DNA of 64,000 bases from Mesorhizobium sp. J428 (lineage in GTDB: Bacteria > Pseudomonadota > Alphaproteobacteria > Rhizobiales > Rhizobiaceae), in NCBI RefSeq assembly GCF_024699925.1, contig NZ_JAJOMX010000001.1, positions 1,836,001 through 1,900,000 on the forward strand, in the 5' to 3' direction. The notes below the pieces were generated by a model, which saw only the letters and a list, made by a program, of their open reading frames with translations, was not told where the DNA came from and did not search any database. The stretch's first letter is position 1, and each line of letters begins with the position of its first letter. This document shows positions 9,400 to 22,839 of the stretch, piece by piece. A program made the position numbers and the translations under genes.

Positions 9400-10200
9400 A
9401 TGACCGTCATCCGCTCCGTCGTTTTCAACGCCGCGTTCTATCTGAACCTGATCGTCCAGATGATCCTGTGGACGCCGATCTACTTCCTGTCGCCGCGCAA
9501 GTTCGCCTGGTTCGTGCCGCGGTTCTGGTCGCGCTCCAGCCTGTGGCTGCAACGCTGGCTCGCCGGCACGAAGTCGCATATCACCGGCACGGAGAACCTG
9601 CCCGAGGGGCCGTTCATCCTCGCGCCGAAGCACCAGTCCTTCTGGGACACGATCGCCTTCTTCCCCTATCTCGACGACCCGCTCTACATCCTCAAGCGCG
9701 AGCTGACCTGGATCCCCTTCTTCGGCTGGTACATCCAGAAGATGCGGATGATCCCGGTCGACCGCGGCAAGCGCTCGGTCGCACTGAAGGCGGTCATCGC
9801 CGCCACCAACAAGGAAATGGCGCGCAACCCGCGCCAGCTCATCATCTATCCGGAAGGCACCCGCCGGCCGCCCGGCGACGTGCCGGACTACAAGCACGGC
9901 ATCGTCGAGCTCTATGCCGGGTTGAACCTGCCCGTCGTGCCCGTGGCGCATATGGCGGGCCTCTACTGGCCGAGGCGCAAGTTCCTGCGCCACTCCGGCA
10001 CGATCGTCGCCCGTTTCCTGCCACCGATCCCGGCGGGCCTCTCGAAGGCCGAGTTTCGCCGCCGGCTGATCAGCGAGACCGAGGCTGCCTGCGACGCGAT
10101 CCTGGTCGAGACCGCGACCGGCCCGAACCCGCCGCCGCTGCCGCCCACCGCGCAGCGCCGGCTGCAGGAGCTCGGCGTCGCCCTTCCCGCTCAGGGCTGA
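9400..10200 (+). CDS. plsC: 1-acyl-sn-glycerol-3-phosphate acyltransferase (PlsC family)
   Basis: Transfers an acyl chain to lysophosphatidic acid to make phosphatidic acid at the inner membrane. The 266-residue protein has an N-terminal hydrophobic segment (about 8-31), the catalytic HX4D motif as H78-Q-S-F-W-D83, and the substrate-binding YPEGTRR at 150-156, followed by LPVVPVAHMAG. The start is the ATG giving MTVIRSVV; upstream in-frame codons overlap the previous gene. It follows ftsEX and the YdcF gene on the same strand and converges with the chaC-like gene, overlapping it by 10 bases at the 3' ends. A second acyltransferase of a different type lies at 24952-25863, so the exact substrate of each is uncertain. 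Confidence 0.88.
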   Translation: MTVIRSVVFNAAFYLNLIVQMILWTPIYFLSPRKFAWFVPRFWSRSSLWLQRWLAGTKSHITGTENLPEGPFILAPKHQSFWDTIAFFPYLDDPLYILKRELTWIPFFGWYIQKMRMIPVDRGKRSVALKAVIAATNKEMARNPRQLIIYPEGTRRPPGDVPDYKHGIVELYAGLNLPVVPVAHMAGLYWPRRKFLRHSGTIVARFLPPIPAGLSKAEFRRRLISETEAACDAILVETATGPNPPPLPPTAQRRLQELGVALPAQG

Positions 10201-10718
10201 GGCGGAACCAGCCGCTCCGCCACGCCGTCCAGCCAGTGGTCACGGATACCGAGCGCCTTGAGATGCGCGACGGTGTTGAGCACATATTCCTCGTTTGCCC
10301 CCGACAGGCCGACCGCGCCCGACACGCGCCGCGCCGCCTCGTCCACGTCCAGCGCGCCTGCATACTGCTCGTGCGCGCGATCCACGATATAGGTCAGCGC
10401 CGGCACGGTCCCGCCGCCGTCGAGCCGCACCGGCAGCAGCCGCTCCAGATAGACCAGCGTCACCAGCTCGCGCGCGCGCAGATAGCCCACCACCTCGTCC
10501 CGCAGGTCGCCGGGCACGCGAAAGGCGAGCCCGAGGCAGGAACCGCCGCGGTCAAGCCCCAGCACGAGGCCGGGCCGCTCCGGCGTGCCCCGGTGGACAT
10601 GCGAGGTGACGCAGAGCGCTCGGCGATAGCCGTGCAGCCGCGCCCGCTGCGTCTCCACATGCGCGAAGCCGGGCCGCCACATCAGCGACCCGTAGCCAAA
10701 CACCCAAAAATCGCCCAT
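10191..10718 (-). CDS. Gamma-glutamylcyclotransferase, ChaC type
   Basis: ChaC-family enzyme, expected to cleave glutathione to 5-oxoproline and Cys-Gly in the cytoplasm. The 175-residue form starts MGDFWVFGYGSLMWRPGF; the FGYGSLMW element at residues 5-12 is the substrate-binding loop of the family, and the later GLDRGGSCLGLAF, REL and YVLNT segments align by eye with ChaC proteins. An upstream ATG at 10748 would add ten residues. It is encoded opposite plsC with overlapping ends and is divergent from the DUF2125 gene, 66 bp away. Assignment to glutathione rather than to other gamma-glutamyl substrates rests on family knowledge only. Confidence 0.9.
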   Translation of the reverse strand: MGDFWVFGYGSLMWRPGFAHVETQRARLHGYRRALCVTSHVHRGTPERPGLVLGLDRGGSCLGLAFRVPGDLRDEVVGYLRARELVTLVYLERLLPVRLDGGGTVPALTYIVDRAHEQYAGALDVDEAARRVSGAVGLSGANEEYVLNTVAHLKALGIRDHWLDGVAERLVPPQP

Positions 10719-10784
10719 ATCGCCTGACCGGATCGTTTGACGGCGCACGACCGCCTCGGACGACCGAGTTAGGAATCCAACCCG

Positions 10785-11783
10785 ATGACGTCAAGCGACC
10801 ACAACGCCAACAGCACCGCCGCCGCGCAACGAGGCATGAGCCGGCGTTTCGCCTGGTTCGCCTTCGCCATCGTGGCGGCGATCGGCCTCTACACGGCCGG
10901 CTGGTTCTACGCCGCCCAGCGCCTCGAGACGGCGGTGGCGCAGGCGATCGGTGATGCGCGCGGGCGCGGGGCGGAGGCCGACTGCACCAAGGCCCAGGCC
11001 CGCGGCTACCCCTTCCGCATCGGCCTGTTCTGCGACGGCATCGCCTATTCCGACCGCCGCTCGGGCATCGCGGTCTCGGGCACCGGCCTGCGCAGCGCAG
11101 CGCAGATCTATCAGCCGACGCGGGTCGTCGGCGAGCTCGACACGATCTCGATCGATCTCGCCCGCGCGGGGCTCGAGCTCGACCTGTCCGACATCCGTTA
11201 TTCGACCCATTTTGCGCGCCCCCTGCCCGAGATCCTCTCGGTTGCCGGCACCGGCCTGTCGGCGGCGGAGATTGCCGGCAGCAAGCTGGCCGGGGCCTCC
11301 CAGGCGCAGTTCCACATGCGCCCGCGCGGCGCCGACATCGACCTCGCCGGCACCGTCTCCGCCCTCCGCATCGAGCCTTCGGCGGACATTCCTCCCAACC
11401 TGCCGCCGATCGACGGCGAATGGGACGTCACGCTCAGCGACGGGATCGCGCGCCTGCGCCAGGGTTCCGACAGCCTGCGCGGCGTGGCGGGCGAGATCCG
11501 CGCCCTGACGGCGCGCTCGGGCAAGGCGGGCATCGGCCTAAGCGGGCCCGTCGCCGTCGATCAAGACGGGCTGGTCGACGCCGACCTGACGGTCGCGATC
11601 TCCGATCCCGCGGCCCTCGTGGCGATCCTGCGCAAGGCGTTTCCGGCCATGCGACCGCAGCTCGGCCAGGCCGAGGTGCTCTTGACCGCGATGGGCGACA
11701 GCCCACGCCTGCCGCTCTCCATCTCGAAGGGCGAGATGCGCATGGGCTTCTTCTCGATCGGCCGCATCCCGCCGCTCGACTGA
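10785..11783 (+). CDS. DUF2125 domain protein
   Basis: A 332-residue protein of the alphaproteobacterial DUF2125 family, function unknown. One membrane anchor lies near residues 20-44 and the rest is predicted periplasmic: long runs of short beta strands alternating with Gly/Asp turns. Conserved-looking points include the ARGYPFRIGLFCDG motif (about residues 72-85), which carries one of a pair of Cys residues (the other in EADC). It is divergent from chaC and meets sodC tail to tail with a 4-bp gap. The repetitive beta architecture resembles lipid-handling AsmA-like proteins, but that is only an impression. Confidence 0.85.
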   Translation: MTSSDHNANSTAAAQRGMSRRFAWFAFAIVAAIGLYTAGWFYAAQRLETAVAQAIGDARGRGAEADCTKAQARGYPFRIGLFCDGIAYSDRRSGIAVSGTGLRSAAQIYQPTRVVGELDTISIDLARAGLELDLSDIRYSTHFARPLPEILSVAGTGLSAAEIAGSKLAGASQAQFHMRPRGADIDLAGTVSALRIEPSADIPPNLPPIDGEWDVTLSDGIARLRQGSDSLRGVAGEIRALTARSGKAGIGLSGPVAVDQDGLVDADLTVAISDPAALVAILRKAFPAMRPQLGQAEVLLTAMGDSPRLPLSISKGEMRMGFFSIGRIPPLD

Positions 11784-11787
11784 GGCG

Positions 11788-12309
11788 TCAGGACGGCTGC
11801 TCGATCACGCCGCAGGCGATCCGGTTGCCGGCATGGCCGGCGGGAGCGCTCGCATAGTCGTCGGGCTCGGCGTGCAGGATCACTGCCGAGCCGTCGCTAT
11901 CCAGCAGCGGATTGGTGCCGCCCTCGCCGAGCGAAAGCTGCGTGGTGAAGAACTCCGCCTTCAGCACGCCGTTCTCGCCGACATGGACGTTCGGCAGGTC
12001 GCCGGCATGCGGCCCGTTCTCGTTGTTGATCCCGTGCTCCTTGCCGCCCGCATAGTGCCCGCCCGCGCTTTCGAAGCCGCCGGCCGCATCGCAGGCGCCT
12101 TTCTCATGGATGTGCAGGCCATGCGAGCCGGGCGCGAGATTGGTCATCTCGACGATGATATGCAGCACGCCGGACTTGGTCTGCGTGAAGGTGACAGTGC
12201 CCGCATCGGCCCCGTCCGCCCCAGCCATCTTCGCCGTCGCAGACATCTCCTGCGCGAAGACGGGGGTGGCGAGGCAGAGGGCGGCTGCAGCAATGATGTC
12301 TCGTCTCAT
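11788..12309 (-). CDS. sodC: Periplasmic Cu/Zn superoxide dismutase
   Basis: Converts superoxide to peroxide and oxygen in the periplasm. The 173-residue precursor has a clear signal peptide (residues 1-19, cleavage after VFA). Metal ligands are visible: H66 and H68 in GLHIHEKG, bridging H85, then H92, H101 and D104 for zinc, and H146 as the fourth copper ligand. C73 and C166 can form the conserved disulfide, and the GGHYAGGKEHG and GDLPN loops are typical. The start is the ATG just before the signal peptide; the reading frame is open far upstream but without family similarity. It lies downstream of the lepB-like gene on the same strand, 100 bp away. Confidence 0.95.
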   Translation of the reverse strand: MRRDIIAAAALCLATPVFAQEMSATAKMAGADGADAGTVTFTQTKSGVLHIIVEMTNLAPGSHGLHIHEKGACDAAGGFESAGGHYAGGKEHGINNENGPHAGDLPNVHVGENGVLKAEFFTTQLSLGEGGTNPLLDSDGSAVILHAEPDDYASAPAGHAGNRIACGVIEQPS

Positions 12310-12409
12310 GGTCTTGCTCCTTGGCTCTGTGGAGGAGCAACGAACGGTCAGCGGAATGGTTCGGGACGGAAACAAAAAGGCCGGCGCGCGAACCTGCGCC
12401 ATCCTATAG

Positions 12410-13453
12410 TCAGCGGCCCTGTTCGATCCGCGTGCTTCGATCACCAATGGGCGTGCCGCGTGAGTTCCAGAATATCCTGTCGACACGGCCGACCAGATTC
12501 TCGAAGGGAACCAGTCCCCAGACGCGGCTGTCCGCCGAGTTGTCGCGATTATCGCCCAGCACGAAAACCATGCCATCTGCGACGACAATCTCCCGCGTGT
12601 TGTCCAGTGGGCCGTCGGCGCCCCTGTCCAATGTGTCGTAGCTAACTCCGTTCGGAAGCGTCTCGCGATAAACTGCGACGGCCTCAGGGCTGCCGGTCAG
12701 CTCTTCGTCGTCAATCAGCCCCGCCTGGACGCGGTTGATTGGCCGACCGTCGACATGAACAACGCCGCCGATCATCTGTATCCGTTCGCCGGGCAGGCCG
12801 ATGACGCGTTCGACATAGTCGAGCGAAACGTCGCGCGGGTATTTGAAGACGATCAGATCACCGCGTTCCGGCGCTTTTTCCAAGACCCGGCCATCGAACG
12901 AAATTGCACTAAAGGGGAGACTATGGCGGCTGTAGCCATATGGCCACTTCGACGCTGCCACATAGTCGCCTGCCACCATGCCCGGCGCCATCGAAGAAGA
13001 GACGATGGAGAACGGATGGAATGCTAGGGTGCGAACGAGCAGCGCCGCGATGGCGATCGTCCCGAAGAAAGCCAACGCAGCCGGCAGAACCATCCAGCCC
13101 CTCGAATACCATCGCGTCGGCTCCGACGTCGGAATGAAAGCCAGCACGAGGAGCACCGACGCGATCGAGACTGCAAGTGCAGCGATGTCCGAGTATGGAT
13201 TCGGGAAGACTGCCGCCGGAAACTCCGACGGCACCGGAGGCCCAAGATCCAGGAGCCCGCTCAGAACGGCGACGAATCCTGCAATCAGCAAGCCGCCGGC
13301 CACCCCGAGATAGAGAAGCGCCAGCCTGCCGCGCCCGATCCACAGGAACCCCGCAAAGGCAGTGAAGAAGAAGCTTATGATCGCGGAGGACAGAAATCCG
13401 CGGCGGCGCGGAGCCGTATCAGACGAAACCGTTGAAGCCTCGTCTGTCCCCAT
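12410..13453 (-). CDS. Signal peptidase I paralogue lacking the catalytic lysine
   Basis: A 347-residue S26-family protein with four hydrophobic segments (about 22-40, 45-68, 88-107, 122-142) before the catalytic domain, more than the one or two of ordinary LepB. The serine box is intact (SIVSSSMAPG, nucleophile S154) and boxes GDLIVFKYPRD and GDNRDNSADSR are present. However, the box that should read YVKR or YIKR, which carries the general-base lysine, reads DYVERVIGLPGE: E215 replaces lysine (codon GAA). The protein may be inactive, use another base, or have a non-protease role. It begins 9 bp after atpC ends, on the same strand, so it is probably transcribed with the ATP synthase operon. 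A normal LepB is expected elsewhere in the genome. Confidence 0.85.
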   Translation of the reverse strand: MGTDEASTVSSDTAPRRRGFLSSAIISFFFTAFAGFLWIGRGRLALLYLGVAGGLLIAGFVAVLSGLLDLGPPVPSEFPAAVFPNPYSDIAALAVSIASVLLVLAFIPTSEPTRWYSRGWMVLPAALAFFGTIAIAALLVRTLAFHPFSIVSSSMAPGMVAGDYVAASKWPYGYSRHSLPFSAISFDGRVLEKAPERGDLIVFKYPRDVSLDYVERVIGLPGERIQMIGGVVHVDGRPINRVQAGLIDDEELTGSPEAVAVYRETLPNGVSYDTLDRGADGPLDNTREIVVADGMVFVLGDNRDNSADSRVWGLVPFENLVGRVDRIFWNSRGTPIGDRSTRIEQGR

Positions 13454-13461
13454 CGCCGCTC

Positions 13462-13854
13462 CTACACCGCGTCGTGCAGCGTCGCGAGATGGTTGAGGAA
13501 TTCCTCGGCCTTGGTGCGCTCTTCGTCGGTCTTGGCGTCGGCGAGGTCGTCCTTTGCGTCCTGGATGCGGCTCGCAAGGTCGGCCTTGTTGATGTCGCCG
13601 ACCGCGACTGCGGATTCGGCCAAAAGCGTGCAGCCTTCCGGCAGGATGTCGGCGAAGCCGCCGAACACCACATAGCGCTGCTCCGCGCCGGACACCGGCT
13701 TCACGGTGACGACGCCCGGCTTCACCGTCGCCATCACCGGCGCATGGTTCGCCATCACCGTCATCTCGCCCTCGGTGCCGGGGATGACGACGGACTCGAC
13801 TTGCTCGGAGACGAGAAGTCGCTCAGGAGAAACGAGTTCGAAGGTGTAAGCCAT
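13462..13854 (-). CDS. atpC: ATP synthase F1 epsilon subunit
   Basis: Small regulatory subunit of the F1 central stalk. The protein has 130 residues and starts MAYTFELVSPERLL, the standard N-terminus; it contains the beta-sandwich signature GTEGEMTVMANHAPVMA and a C-terminal helical part with AEEFLNHLATLHD. I chose the ATG at 13854, which overlaps the stop of the preceding 80-residue ORF by one base (TGATG); a GTG one codon earlier is also possible. It is the last F1 gene of the operon, but separated from atpD by an unrelated small gene, which is unusual. Confidence 0.95.
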   Translation of the reverse strand: MAYTFELVSPERLLVSEQVESVVIPGTEGEMTVMANHAPVMATVKPGVVTVKPVSGAEQRYVVFGGFADILPEGCTLLAESAVAVGDINKADLASRIQDAKDDLADAKTDEERTKAEEFLNHLATLHDAV

Positions 13855-14096
13855 CACTTCTTCCGTTCAATCCAGCTTGGCGGAACCCAAACCCATCGCA
13901 GCGGCGAGCCGCCGCTCCATCGTGGGTATAGCAGCTCTACCGTCCCGCTCTCCTCGTGCGGTCCCTCGACGATCCATGTTCGACCGACCAGGGACTTCAG
14001 AGCGGCAATGTCTTCGTCGTCCATGCCTGAGAAGAAACCGTCCTCAAGCCGGACCAGCCGAACCCGCTCGCCCTTCCGGAAAGCGGGTCCAGCCAA
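13854..14096 (-). CDS. Small SH3-like ORF inserted between atpD and atpC
   Basis: An 80-residue cytoplasmic protein, basic N-terminus and no signal peptide. The pattern KGERVRLVRLEDG...VEGPHEESGTVELLYPRW...RWVWVPPSWIE looks like a small beta-barrel (KOW/SH3-like) with a terminal Trp-rich strand; I do not recognise a named family. It starts 6 bp after atpD ends and its stop overlaps the atpC start, so it is translated as part of the F1 operon. In most bacteria atpD and atpC are adjacent. Whether it influences epsilon synthesis by coupling, or binds F1, is unknown. Codon use is not obviously different from the neighbours, and the tight coupling argues for a real gene. Confidence 0.7.
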   Translation of the reverse strand: MAGPAFRKGERVRLVRLEDGFFSGMDDEDIAALKSLVGRTWIVEGPHEESGTVELLYPRWSGGSPLRWVWVPPSWIERKK

Positions 14097-14102
14097 TGTG
14101 CC

Positions 14103-16632
<2,530 letters not shown>

Positions 16633-16665
16633 GCCGCGCTATCCAGCCCTGCTGTCTCTACCGTC

Positions 16666-18755
<2,090 letters not shown>

Positions 18756-18982
18756 AGATCGTCTTTTCTCTAGCCTGAGCGGCGCAAGGATTTTCCGCTG
18801 GAGTGGATCACTCTGGCTAAATCATTGGCCTTGTTGATTATTTCAACCCGGAAGCGTGGCCTTGCCGCATCCCCCGGCCAAAAGTCGATTGCCGTCTAGC
18901 ACAGGCTTTCCGGAGTCGCAACACGCCCCGGCGCGCGGTTTTGGCGCAGTTTTGTCGCAGATGCGCCTACATCCGCAGACGC

Positions 18983-19378
18983 TCACGGAACGAGCCCGAA
19001 CGCGAAGGCGAGCGGCAGCGCCGCCAGCACGATCTCCAGCGCAAGCGAAATCCAGTTGTAGAGCGTGTTTCCCCGGTCCGACATCATCGAGACGATGCGC
19101 CCGAACGCCGTCAGCGCCCAGGACGCGCCGAGCGCGATGTAGAGCATCGGCTGGGCGAAGAGGATGCAGGTGAGGCCGAGGCCGAGATAGAAGCCCGACA
19201 TCGTCGCCCGCGCCTCCGCCAGCGCCTCCGGATGCTCCGGCGTCGTCTGCAGCCGCAGAAGGCGCAGCGACAGGCTAGGGGCAAAGAACAGGATCAGGCC
19301 GAACAGGACAGTGACCGCGGCCGAGGACCATGCCAGCCACTCGCCTTGGCTGAAAGGCCAGGGAAATGCGAATTCCAT
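18983..19378 (-). CDS. Four-helix inner-membrane protein (DUF4345-like)
   Basis: A 131-residue integral membrane protein with four hydrophobic segments near residues 14-33, 62-80, 81-97 and 107-129, and the motif RATMSGFYLGLGL in the second helix with GRIVSMMSDRG in the loop between the third and fourth helices. This resembles the small DUF4345-type family common in rhizobia; some members carry a phage-infection label in databases, but I know no proven function. It lies upstream of the atp operon on the same strand, separated by 227 bp, and downstream of the racemase gene. The start has a weak ribosome site. Confidence 0.65.
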   Translation of the reverse strand: MEFAFPWPFSQGEWLAWSSAAVTVLFGLILFFAPSLSLRLLRLQTTPEHPEALAEARATMSGFYLGLGLTCILFAQPMLYIALGASWALTAFGRIVSMMSDRGNTLYNWISLALEIVLAALPLAFAFGLVP

Positions 19379-19470
19379 CGTGATTCTCCGCCGGGGACGC
19401 GCCGCCTATCTTGCAAATGCGCGGCGCGGACGCCAGACGCCGCGGCCGCGGGCGATACGGATTCCTTGCC

Positions 19471-20166
19471 TCACCCCAGCATGAAGTCGACGGCCGCCCG
19501 TGCATGCAGGGCGGTCGTGTCGAACACCGGGAAGTCGAAATCGTCCTGCCCGATCAGCATGGTGATCTCGGTGCAGCCCATGATCAGCCCGTCGGCCTCG
19601 CCGGCCTGCCGAAGCCGCGCGACCTCCGCCAGATAGTCCTGCTTGGAGGGCGCGGTCACGATGCCGCGCACCAGTTCCTCGTAGATGATGCGATGGACGA
19701 CATCGCGGCCAGCGGGATCCGGCACAGCCGCTGTGATGCCGTGCCGGTCGCGCAGCCGGCCAGTATAGAACTCCTGCTCCATCGTGAAGCGGGTCGCGAG
19801 AAGGATCGGATGCGTCACGCCCCGGGCTGTCATCGCCTCCGCCGTCGCGTCGGCGATGTGGATCAGCGGGATCGACACGGCGCCCTCGACCTCTGCCGCC
19901 AGCTTGTGCATCGTGTTGGTGCCCAGCACCAGCGCCTCGGCGCCCGCCCCTTCCAGCCGCCGCGCGGCCTCGGCCAGCAGAACCCCCGCGCCCGCCCAGT
20001 CGCCGGCCGTCTGAAGGGATGCGATCTCGTCGAAGTCGAAAGAATAGAGCAGCAGTTTCGCCGAATGCAGCCCGCCCAGCCGCTCGCGCACGCCCTCGTT
20101 GATCAGCCGGTAATAGATCGCCGTCGATTCCCAGCTCATCCCGCCGATCAGGCCGATCGTTTTCAT
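19471..20166 (-). CDS. Aspartate/glutamate racemase family protein (YgeA-like), one catalytic Cys missing
   Basis: A 231-residue protein closely following the YgeA pattern: MKTIGLIGGMSWEST, LINEGVRERLGGLHSA, the TNTMHK loop, HIADAT, and MGCTEITMLI near the end. PLP-independent racemases use two cysteines; here the second is present (C198 in GCTE) but the first site, usually a Cys just before TNTMHK, is a glycine (G82, codon GGC). Members with a non-Cys residue here have been described as one-directional or stereospecific; alternatively it is a ligase-like or hydrolytic relative. It overlaps the ASCH gene by four bases (ATGA), so they are co-translated. Substrate unknown. Confidence 0.85.
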   Translation of the reverse strand: MKTIGLIGGMSWESTAIYYRLINEGVRERLGGLHSAKLLLYSFDFDEIASLQTAGDWAGAGVLLAEAARRLEGAGAEALVLGTNTMHKLAAEVEGAVSIPLIHIADATAEAMTARGVTHPILLATRFTMEQEFYTGRLRDRHGITAAVPDPAGRDVVHRIIYEELVRGIVTAPSKQDYLAEVARLRQAGEADGLIMGCTEITMLIGQDDFDFPVFDTTALHARAAVDFMLG

Positions 20167-20534
20167 GGCGATTCGTTTCTCCGATCAGGATGCAAAGGCC
20201 CTGCGGACGTCTCTGCGGGCGTGAGATGCTCGACAGCCTCTACCTCGTCGTCGAGCGAGATGGACGGATAATGTTCGCGCATGCCTTCGAGCATGACGGC
20301 GTCCGGCCAGTCATCCTCCCGGCCGAGATAGCGCGCGGCGTTCCGGAGCTTCATCGTCGTGACCTTCGTCACAAGGACCAGTGCGGTGAGGGCCGGATCG
20401 CCATCACAGACATACAGCATGGGTCCCGGCACTATGCGCCGTTCGCGCCAGCGAATCGTCGATGTCTTTTCGCCGCTGACGATCTCGGGAAAAAGACGAG
20501 GAACGACGCCAAGCGATTGCATAACAGGCCTCAT
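20163..20534 (-). CDS. ASCH domain protein
   Basis: A 123-residue protein with an ASCH (PUA-like) fold: FPEIVSGEKTSTIRWRERR (residues 15-33) is the conserved substrate-groove strand with the Lys/Thr/Arg seen in the family, followed by GPMLYVCDGDPALTALVLVTKV. ASCH proteins are thought to act on nucleosides or RNA; E. coli YqfB hydrolyses N4-acetylcytidine. The true start could be M5. Its start overlaps the priA stop and its stop overlaps the racemase start, both ATGA, giving a tight priA-ASCH-racemase operon. The role with those partners is not known. Confidence 0.8.
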   Translation of the reverse strand: MRPVMQSLGVVPRLFPEIVSGEKTSTIRWRERRIVPGPMLYVCDGDPALTALVLVTKVTTMKLRNAARYLGREDDWPDAVMLEGMREHYPSISLDDEVEAVEHLTPAETSAGPLHPDRRNESP

Positions 20535-22714
20535 AGAAAACTCTGCGGATCGATATCGACCTGCACGCGCACGCTGCCGCGCAGCTTCGGCCCGGCCGCG
20601 AGCATCTCGCGCACGAAGCCCTGGAGGTGCGATTTCCGCTCGCCCTGTACCAAAAGCCGGAAACGGTGCCGCCCGCCGACGAGCGACAGGGGCGCCTCCG
20701 CCGGGCCGAGCACGTGGATATCGTTCGCGGCGGGTGCCGCGCGCCGCAGCCCTCGCGCATGGCTTTCCGCCTCCGCCCTTGTCGCCGCGCTGACGATGAT
20801 GCCGGCGAGCCGCCCGAACGGCGGCAGTCCGGCCCGCTCGCGCTCGGCGATCTCGCGCTCGTAAAAGCTCTCAGCGTCGCCCGACACGATCGCCCGCATC
20901 ACCGGATGGTCCGGCTGGTAGGTTTGCAGCAGGCCGCGGCTCTTCTTGCCCGTGCGCCCCGCGCGCCCGGTCACCTGGCTCAGCAGCTGGAACGTCCGCT
21001 CCGCCGCGCGCGGGTCGCCATTGGCCAGCCCGAGATCGGCGTCGACCACGCCCACCAGCGTCATGTTCGGGAAATTGTGCCCCTTGGCGACGAGCTGAGT
21101 GCCGATCACGATGTCCGCCTCGCCCTTCGCCACCGCCTCCAGTTCGAGCCTGAGCCGCCTCACCCCGCCGACAAGATCCGACGACAGCACGATGGTGCGC
21201 GCATCCGGGAAGTGTGCCACTACTTCCTCCGCGATGCGCTCCACCCCCGGCCCGCAGGCGACGAGATGGTCGAGCGTGCCGCATTCCGGGCAGGCCTCGG
21301 GCTTCTTCTCGGCATGGCCGCACTGGTGGCAGACGAGCTGTCCCCGGAACCGGTGCTCCACCAGCCAGGACAAGCAGTCCGGGCACTGGAAGCGGTGGCC
21401 GCACACCCGGCACAAGGTCAGCGGCGCATAGCCGCGCCGGTTCAGGAAAAGCAGCGACTGTTCCTCTTTCTCCAGCGTGCGGCGCATCGCCTCGATCAGC
21501 GGCGGCGACAGGAACCCGCCGCGCGCCGGCGGATGGCGTCTCAGATCGATCGAGGCCAGCTCCGGCAGTGCCGCCTCGGCATAGCGCGACGGCAGCGCCA
21601 CACGGGCATAGCGCCCCGTCTGCGCATTGACGCGCGTCTCGACCGACGGCGTGGCGGACGACAGGATCACCGGGAACGCGCCGATATGGCCGCGCACCAC
21701 CGCCATGTCGCGGGCATTGTAGAAGACGCGATCCTCCTGCTTGAAGGCGGGATCGTGCTCCTCGTCGACGACGATCAGGCCGAGTTCGTTGAACGGCAGG
21801 AACAGTGCCGAGCGCGCCCCGGCCACCACGCGCACCTGCCCCTCCGCCACCTGCCGCCACACCCGCTCGCGCATCCGCGGTGCAAGGTCGGAATGCCATT
21901 CGGCCGGCTTGGCGCCGAAGCGCTGCTGGAACCGTTCGAGAAAGGCGTGCGTCAGCGCAATCTCCGGCAGAAGCACCAGCACCTGCCGCCCCGCCTCCAC
22001 CGCCGCCGCGATCGCCTCGAAATAGACCTCCGTCTTGCCCGATCCCGTGACGCCGTCGATCAGCGTCACCGAATAGCCGCCGGCCTTGACCGTCGCGGCG
22101 AGCCGGTCGGCCGCCGCCTTCTGGTCCGGATTGAGGTCCTGGCCGCCATAGGCCGGGTCGGGCGGCGCCACCACGGGGCGCGGCGGCAAGAGCGTGTCCT
22201 CGAAACAGCCCTGTGCCCGCATGCCGTCGATCACCGCGCCCGTCACGCCCGCGGCATGCGCCAGCCCCGAGCGCGTCCAGGCGAAGCCGTCGCCGATCAA
22301 TTCCATCACGCGCCGCCGTGCATCGGTCATCCGGTCGGGCGCGTTGCCGGTCGGCTTCAGTCCCTCGATCCACGGCTCGGGATCGAAGGCCGCCGGTGCG
22401 CGCAGCGCCATCCGCGCCGCCAGCCCCGGCGGCGACAGCGTGTAGTCCGCCACCCAGTCGATGAAGCGGCGCATGTCCTTCGACAGCGGCGGGCAGTCGA
22501 AGGCTCTCGTGATCGGCCTCAGCTTCTTCGGGTCGACATTGCCCGCATCCGCGTCCCACACCACGCCCGCCACCTCGCGCGGCCCCAGCGGCACCTGCAC
22601 GATCGATCCCGGCTCCACCTGCATGCCGTCCGGCACGGCATAGGTGTGCGGCCGCTCGGCCGGCATCGGCACGAGCACCGCCGCCGTTCTCGGTCGTGGC
22701 GAATCTCTGTTCAT
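20531..22714 (-). CDS. priA: Primosomal protein N' (PriA helicase)
   Basis: 3'-5' superfamily 2 helicase that restarts stalled replication forks. The 727-residue protein has an N-terminal DNA-binding domain ([16 protein letters not shown]), Walker [14 protein letters not shown] box (VVDEEHD), [10 protein letters not shown], four paired Cys clusters that bind two zinc ions (CRVCGH, CPDC, CHQCGH, CPECG), and the helicase motif [10 protein letters not shown]. Length is normal. It is divergent from the transaldolase gene and first in an operon with the ASCH and racemase genes. Confidence 0.96.
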   Translation of the reverse strand: MNRDSPRPRTAAVLVPMPAERPHTYAVPDGMQVEPGSIVQVPLGPREVAGVVWDADAGNVDPKKLRPITRAFDCPPLSKDMRRFIDWVADYTLSPPGLAARMALRAPAAFDPEPWIEGLKPTGNAPDRMTDARRRVMELIGDGFAWTRSGLAHAAGVTGAVIDGMRAQGCFEDTLLPPRPVVAPPDPAYGGQDLNPDQKAAADRLAATVKAGGYSVTLIDGVTGSGKTEVYFEAIAAAVEAGRQVLVLLPEIALTHAFLERFQQRFGAKPAEWHSDLAPRMRERVWRQVAEGQVRVVAGARSALFLPFNELGLIVVDEEHDPAFKQEDRVFYNARDMAVVRGHIGAFPVILSSATPSVETRVNAQTGRYARVALPSRYAEAALPELASIDLRRHPPARGGFLSPPLIEAMRRTLEKEEQSLLFLNRRGYAPLTLCRVCGHRFQCPDCLSWLVEHRFRGQLVCHQCGHAEKKPEACPECGTLDHLVACGPGVERIAEEVVAHFPDARTIVLSSDLVGGVRRLRLELEAVAKGEADIVIGTQLVAKGHNFPNMTLVGVVDADLGLANGDPRAAERTFQLLSQVTGRAGRTGKKSRGLLQTYQPDHPVMRAIVSGDAESFYEREIAERERAGLPPFGRLAGIIVSAATRAEAESHARGLRRAAPAANDIHVLGPAEAPLSLVGGRHRFRLLVQGERKSHLQGFVREMLAAGPKLRGSVRVQVDIDPQSFL

Positions 22715-22839
22715 GGCGCGTGACCTTGCATCTAGTTTCGGCTAGAGCAAAGGCCGATCACGGCGGCCCCGCCGCCGAAGGCGGCTGTGCCGCGCCGAGG
22801 CCGGACCCAAGCCGGCCCAACGAATTGAAGGAGACGGCC

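Noticed and set aside
20627..22723. Plus-strand frame of about 700 codons opposite priA
   Set aside because: Antisense of a well-identified gene; composition rich in Arg/His/Gln, no ribosome site or family match.
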